The notes below the pieces were generated by a model. That model saw only the letters and a program-made list of their open reading frames with translations. It did no database searches and was not told the DNA's origin. From DATMYQ01 sp035560935 (GTDB lineage Bacteria > Bacillota > Negativicutes > Sporomusales > Sporomusaceae), in contig DATMYQ010000160.1 in assembly GCA_035560935.1 (NCBI GenBank), positions 1-34,680 on the forward strand: a DNA stretch of 34,680 nucleotides. The letters run 5' to 3'. The position numbers and the translations under genes were made by a program. Below, piece after piece: positions 33,215 to 34,680 of this stretch. Within the stretch, counting starts at the first letter, position 1, and every line of letters begins with the position of its first letter.

Positions 33215-34631
33215 CGGTAGACCAGTTTTTGATTTTTGCATCACCGGCAATATACCAGTCGACGACCGTTAGTGACTCACCCGCAGTCGTGGTCAGGACC
33301 AGATTATTGCCGCTGGCCTGGACGGTTAGATCGGAAGCCTTCAAGTTGTAGAAGACCACAGAATCGTTTGTGTTGTCGGAGCTGGCCACAATAGTGTCAT
33401 TGCCGTCTCCGGAACCAAACCAGTAGACGTCGCTTCCCGGACCGCCGGCTAGTACGTCATTGCCGGCGCCACCCCACAAAATATCGCCGCCAGAACCGCC
33501 GGCCAGTGAATTGTTCAGACTGTTGCCGAACAGTGTGTCAGCGCCGTTGCTGCCGGTCAGGACGTTAACATCCAACAGGGAGGGCAGCTTTAGGTCGACA
33601 TAGACAGCCGCGGCAGCTGCTGAGGCATTGAGTGTCCAGAGTGAGGCCGCTGTGTTGCCGGTAGTGCTGGAACTGCAGGTTCGCAAAAATCCGTCAGATG
33701 TATAAAACTGGTTGATCCGGCTGGCACTGGCGGTGGACGCCCAGTCTTCAACAGTGAGGTTGCCTTCACCGCCGAGGCTGATCACCAGATCGTTACCGGC
33801 ACTGATGGTATAAACCGGGTCGGTAAAAACCGATTTATAAAGATACACAGAATCTGAACCGGTGGTGGCCGTGATGAGATCGTAGCCTTCATCGACGCCG
33901 TACCAGTAAAGATCTGCACCACTGCCCCCGATTAGCGTGTCGTCACCGCCGGGACCTCCCCAAAGATAATTGTCGCCGCCGCCGCTGGACAGGATGTTGC
34001 TGAGCGAATTGCCGGCTAAACTGTCGCTGCCGGCACCGGTGGTCAGAAATTGGATGTTGCCGGTTAAAGCCTGGTTGAGATTGATGTATAATTTATCCGT
34101 CCGGGCAGTGGTATCGGCGCTGATAAAGCCGGTACTGTCAAACTGGAAAATAAATTTGTCGCCGAAAGTACATTTGCTGACTCTGCTGCCGGAGGATGAG
34201 GTTAGCCAGCCCTCCAGTGTCAAATAGTTACTACCATTATAGGCCATTAACAGATCGGAGCCGCTGGTGGAGAAATTGACGTCAGCAAACCCGCCGTTGT
34301 ACCAGACTATAATGTCGTTGCCATTGGCACTGTCACTCATGATCCGATCGGCGTTGTCGGTTTTTCCAAACCAGTAACTGTCATTGCCGGCACCGCCCCA
34401 GAGAATATCATTGCCGTATGTACCGCCCCAAAGTTGGTCATCACCATTGCCGCCGTCCAAAGTGTCGTCACCGGACACACCGCCCCAGAGGTAGTCGCCG
34501 CTGGCGGCGCCGGCCAGGGAATTGTTCAAATTGTTGCCGCCAATGGTGTCGGACAGCGAACTGCCGATTGCATTTTGCACATTGGGAGAATTGCCATCGT
34601 CAAGATTGATGAGCAAACCACTGCTGGCCAT
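33207..34631 (-). CDS. RTX-repeat protein with three repeat units, no catalytic domain
   Basis: A 474-residue protein composed almost entirely of three RTX units (residues ~24-160, 198-316, 358-474). Each has GGxGxDxL calcium-binding nonapeptides, a YW[FY]G motif, a strand-rich segment with SGxDLL/SAGNDLV/ASGNNLV and a closing Trp (EGWLT, EDWAST, VDWYI). It is rich in Ser, Thr, Asn and Gly and has no signal peptide. The same unit makes up the first half of RTX protein 1, so the two probably share a function or partner. Calcium-dependent folding outside the cell after type I secretion is the norm for RTX proteins, but no transporter is in the window. AGGTGA lies 6 bases before the ATG. A possible -10 (CATAAT) sits at the window edge. 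It could be a structural surface protein or a glycosylation acceptor. Confidence 0.82.
   Translation of the reverse strand: MASSGLLINLDDGNSPNVQNAIGSSLSDTIGGNNLNNSLAGAASGDYLWGGVSGDDTLDGGNGDDQLWGGTYGNDILWGGAGNDSYWFGKTDNADRIMSDSANGNDIIVWYNGGFADVNFSTSGSDLLMAYNGSNYLTLEGWLTSSSGSRVSKCTFGDKFIFQFDSTGFISADTTARTDKLYINLNQALTGNIQFLTTGAGSDSLAGNSLSNILSSGGGDNYLWGGPGGDDTLIGGSGADLYWYGVDEGYDLITATTGSDSVYLYKSVFTDPVYTISAGNDLVISLGGEGNLTVEDWASTASASRINQFYTSDGFLRTCSSSTTGNTAASLWTLNASAAAAAVYVDLKLPSLLDVNVLTGSNGADTLFGNSLNNSLAGGSGGDILWGGAGNDVLAGGPGSDVYWFGSGDGNDTIVASSDNTNDSVVFYNLKASDLTVQASGNNLVLTTTAGESLTVVDWYIAGDAKIKNWSTVT
33210..33560 (-). repeat. RTX unit 3 of RTX protein 2
   Basis: Residues ~358-474. It has LTGSNGADTLFGNSLNN, LAGGSGGDILWGGAGND, GGPGSDVYWFGSGDGND, ASGNNLVLTTTAG and VVDWYIAGDAKIKNW, and runs to the C-terminus. 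Confidence 0.7.
33684..34040 (-). repeat. RTX unit 2 of RTX protein 2
   Basis: Residues ~198-316. It has TGAGSDSLAGNSLSN, LWGGPGGDDTLIGGSGAD, YWYGVDEGYDLI, SAGNDLVISLGG and VEDWASTASASR. It has fewer nonapeptides than unit 1. Confidence 0.7.
34152..34562 (-). repeat. RTX unit 1 of RTX protein 2
   Basis: Residues ~24-160. It contains the longest nonapeptide run of this protein (SGDYLWGGVSGDDTLDGG, then GNGDDQLWGG, GNDILWGG, GNDSYWFG) followed by SGSDLLMAYNG and LEGWLTSSSGSR. It differs from units 2 and 3 in having KTDNAD where the others have a DxG(Y/N)D form. Confidence 0.7.
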
Positions 34632-34656
34632 ATCATTTCACCTACCGCTATTTATT

Positions 34657-34668
34657 GATCATTTGATC
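34657..34668. promoter_or_regulatory. Short inverted repeat upstream of RTX protein 2
   Basis: GATCA (34657-34661), TT, TGATC (34664-34668) lies between a possible -10 at the window edge (CATAAT read on the minus strand, 34679-34674) and the ribosome site. It is a possible operator, but it is short and the promoter's -35 lies outside the window. Confidence 0.25.
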
Positions 34669-34680
34669 CATATATTATGA

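Noticed and set aside
33210..34562. Tandem-repeat DNA in RTX protein 2 as a CRISPR-like array
   Set aside because: The repeats are protein-level, of degenerate sequence and inside one long coding frame; there are no identical direct repeats with unique spacers.
792..34631. An LPS-core heptosyltransferase operon
   Set aside because: The GT9-like domains are TPR-linked and highly multiplied, and no heptose synthesis, lipid A or O-antigen genes accompany them.

Overview
The window is a dense glycosyltransferase island. The strong AGGAGG-like ribosome sites, the occasional GTG starts and the mix of Firmicutes-style signals with RTX proteins (typical of diderm secretion) fit a diderm Firmicute such as a Negativicutes/Sporomusaceae member. 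That assignment is inference only; no taxonomic marker gene is present.

Layout. Positions 1-791 are visibly AT-rich and hold one small unrecognised ORF and about 490 bases with no convincing gene. From 792 to 19180 a plus-strand run follows: a CgeB-like glycosyltransferase (GT) with a helical/TPR tail; a GT4; a TPR-GT9-like protein; RTX protein 1, which carries a metalloprotease-like domain; two more GT4 paralogues; a methyltransferase-GT fusion; another TPR-GT9; a giant TPR-OGT(GT41)-GT4 fusion; another TPR-GT9; and a small GT with a DxD motif. Three TPR-GT9 genes then lie on the minus strand (23436 to 19188), coupled by ATGA overlaps. One plus-strand chimeric TPR-GT9-TPR gene (23525-25366) follows, then a minus-strand trio (31554 to 25363: a double TPR-GT9-TPR-GT9, a TPR-GT9 and a GT4), a plus-strand TPR-GT9 (31688-33214), and finally RTX protein 2 on the minus strand (34631 to 33207).

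In total I count ten genes carrying eleven GT9-like modules, all with the same C-terminal signature (D-T-x-x-x-H-L then W-x-W ... S-P-W-Y-P). The other glyco-enzymes are three close GT4 paralogues, one GT41 module, two further GT4-type modules, a CgeB-type GT, a methyltransferase-GT and a DxD-type GT. No sugar-nucleotide synthesis, transporter, polymerase or flagellar gene is in the window. TPR-linked GTs usually act on proteins in the cytoplasm. The two RTX proteins inside the island share the same unusual repeat unit, so the simplest reading is a protein O-glycosylation island whose acceptors may be the RTX proteins (unfolded before calcium-dependent folding outside the cell), flagellin, or another surface protein encoded elsewhere. 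This acceptor assignment is inference.

The array looks shaped by duplication, fusion and inversion. One gene is two TPR-GT9 units joined in frame. Another ends where an OGT catalytic domain would begin. Convergent genes meet or overlap at their stop codons, with no room for terminators.
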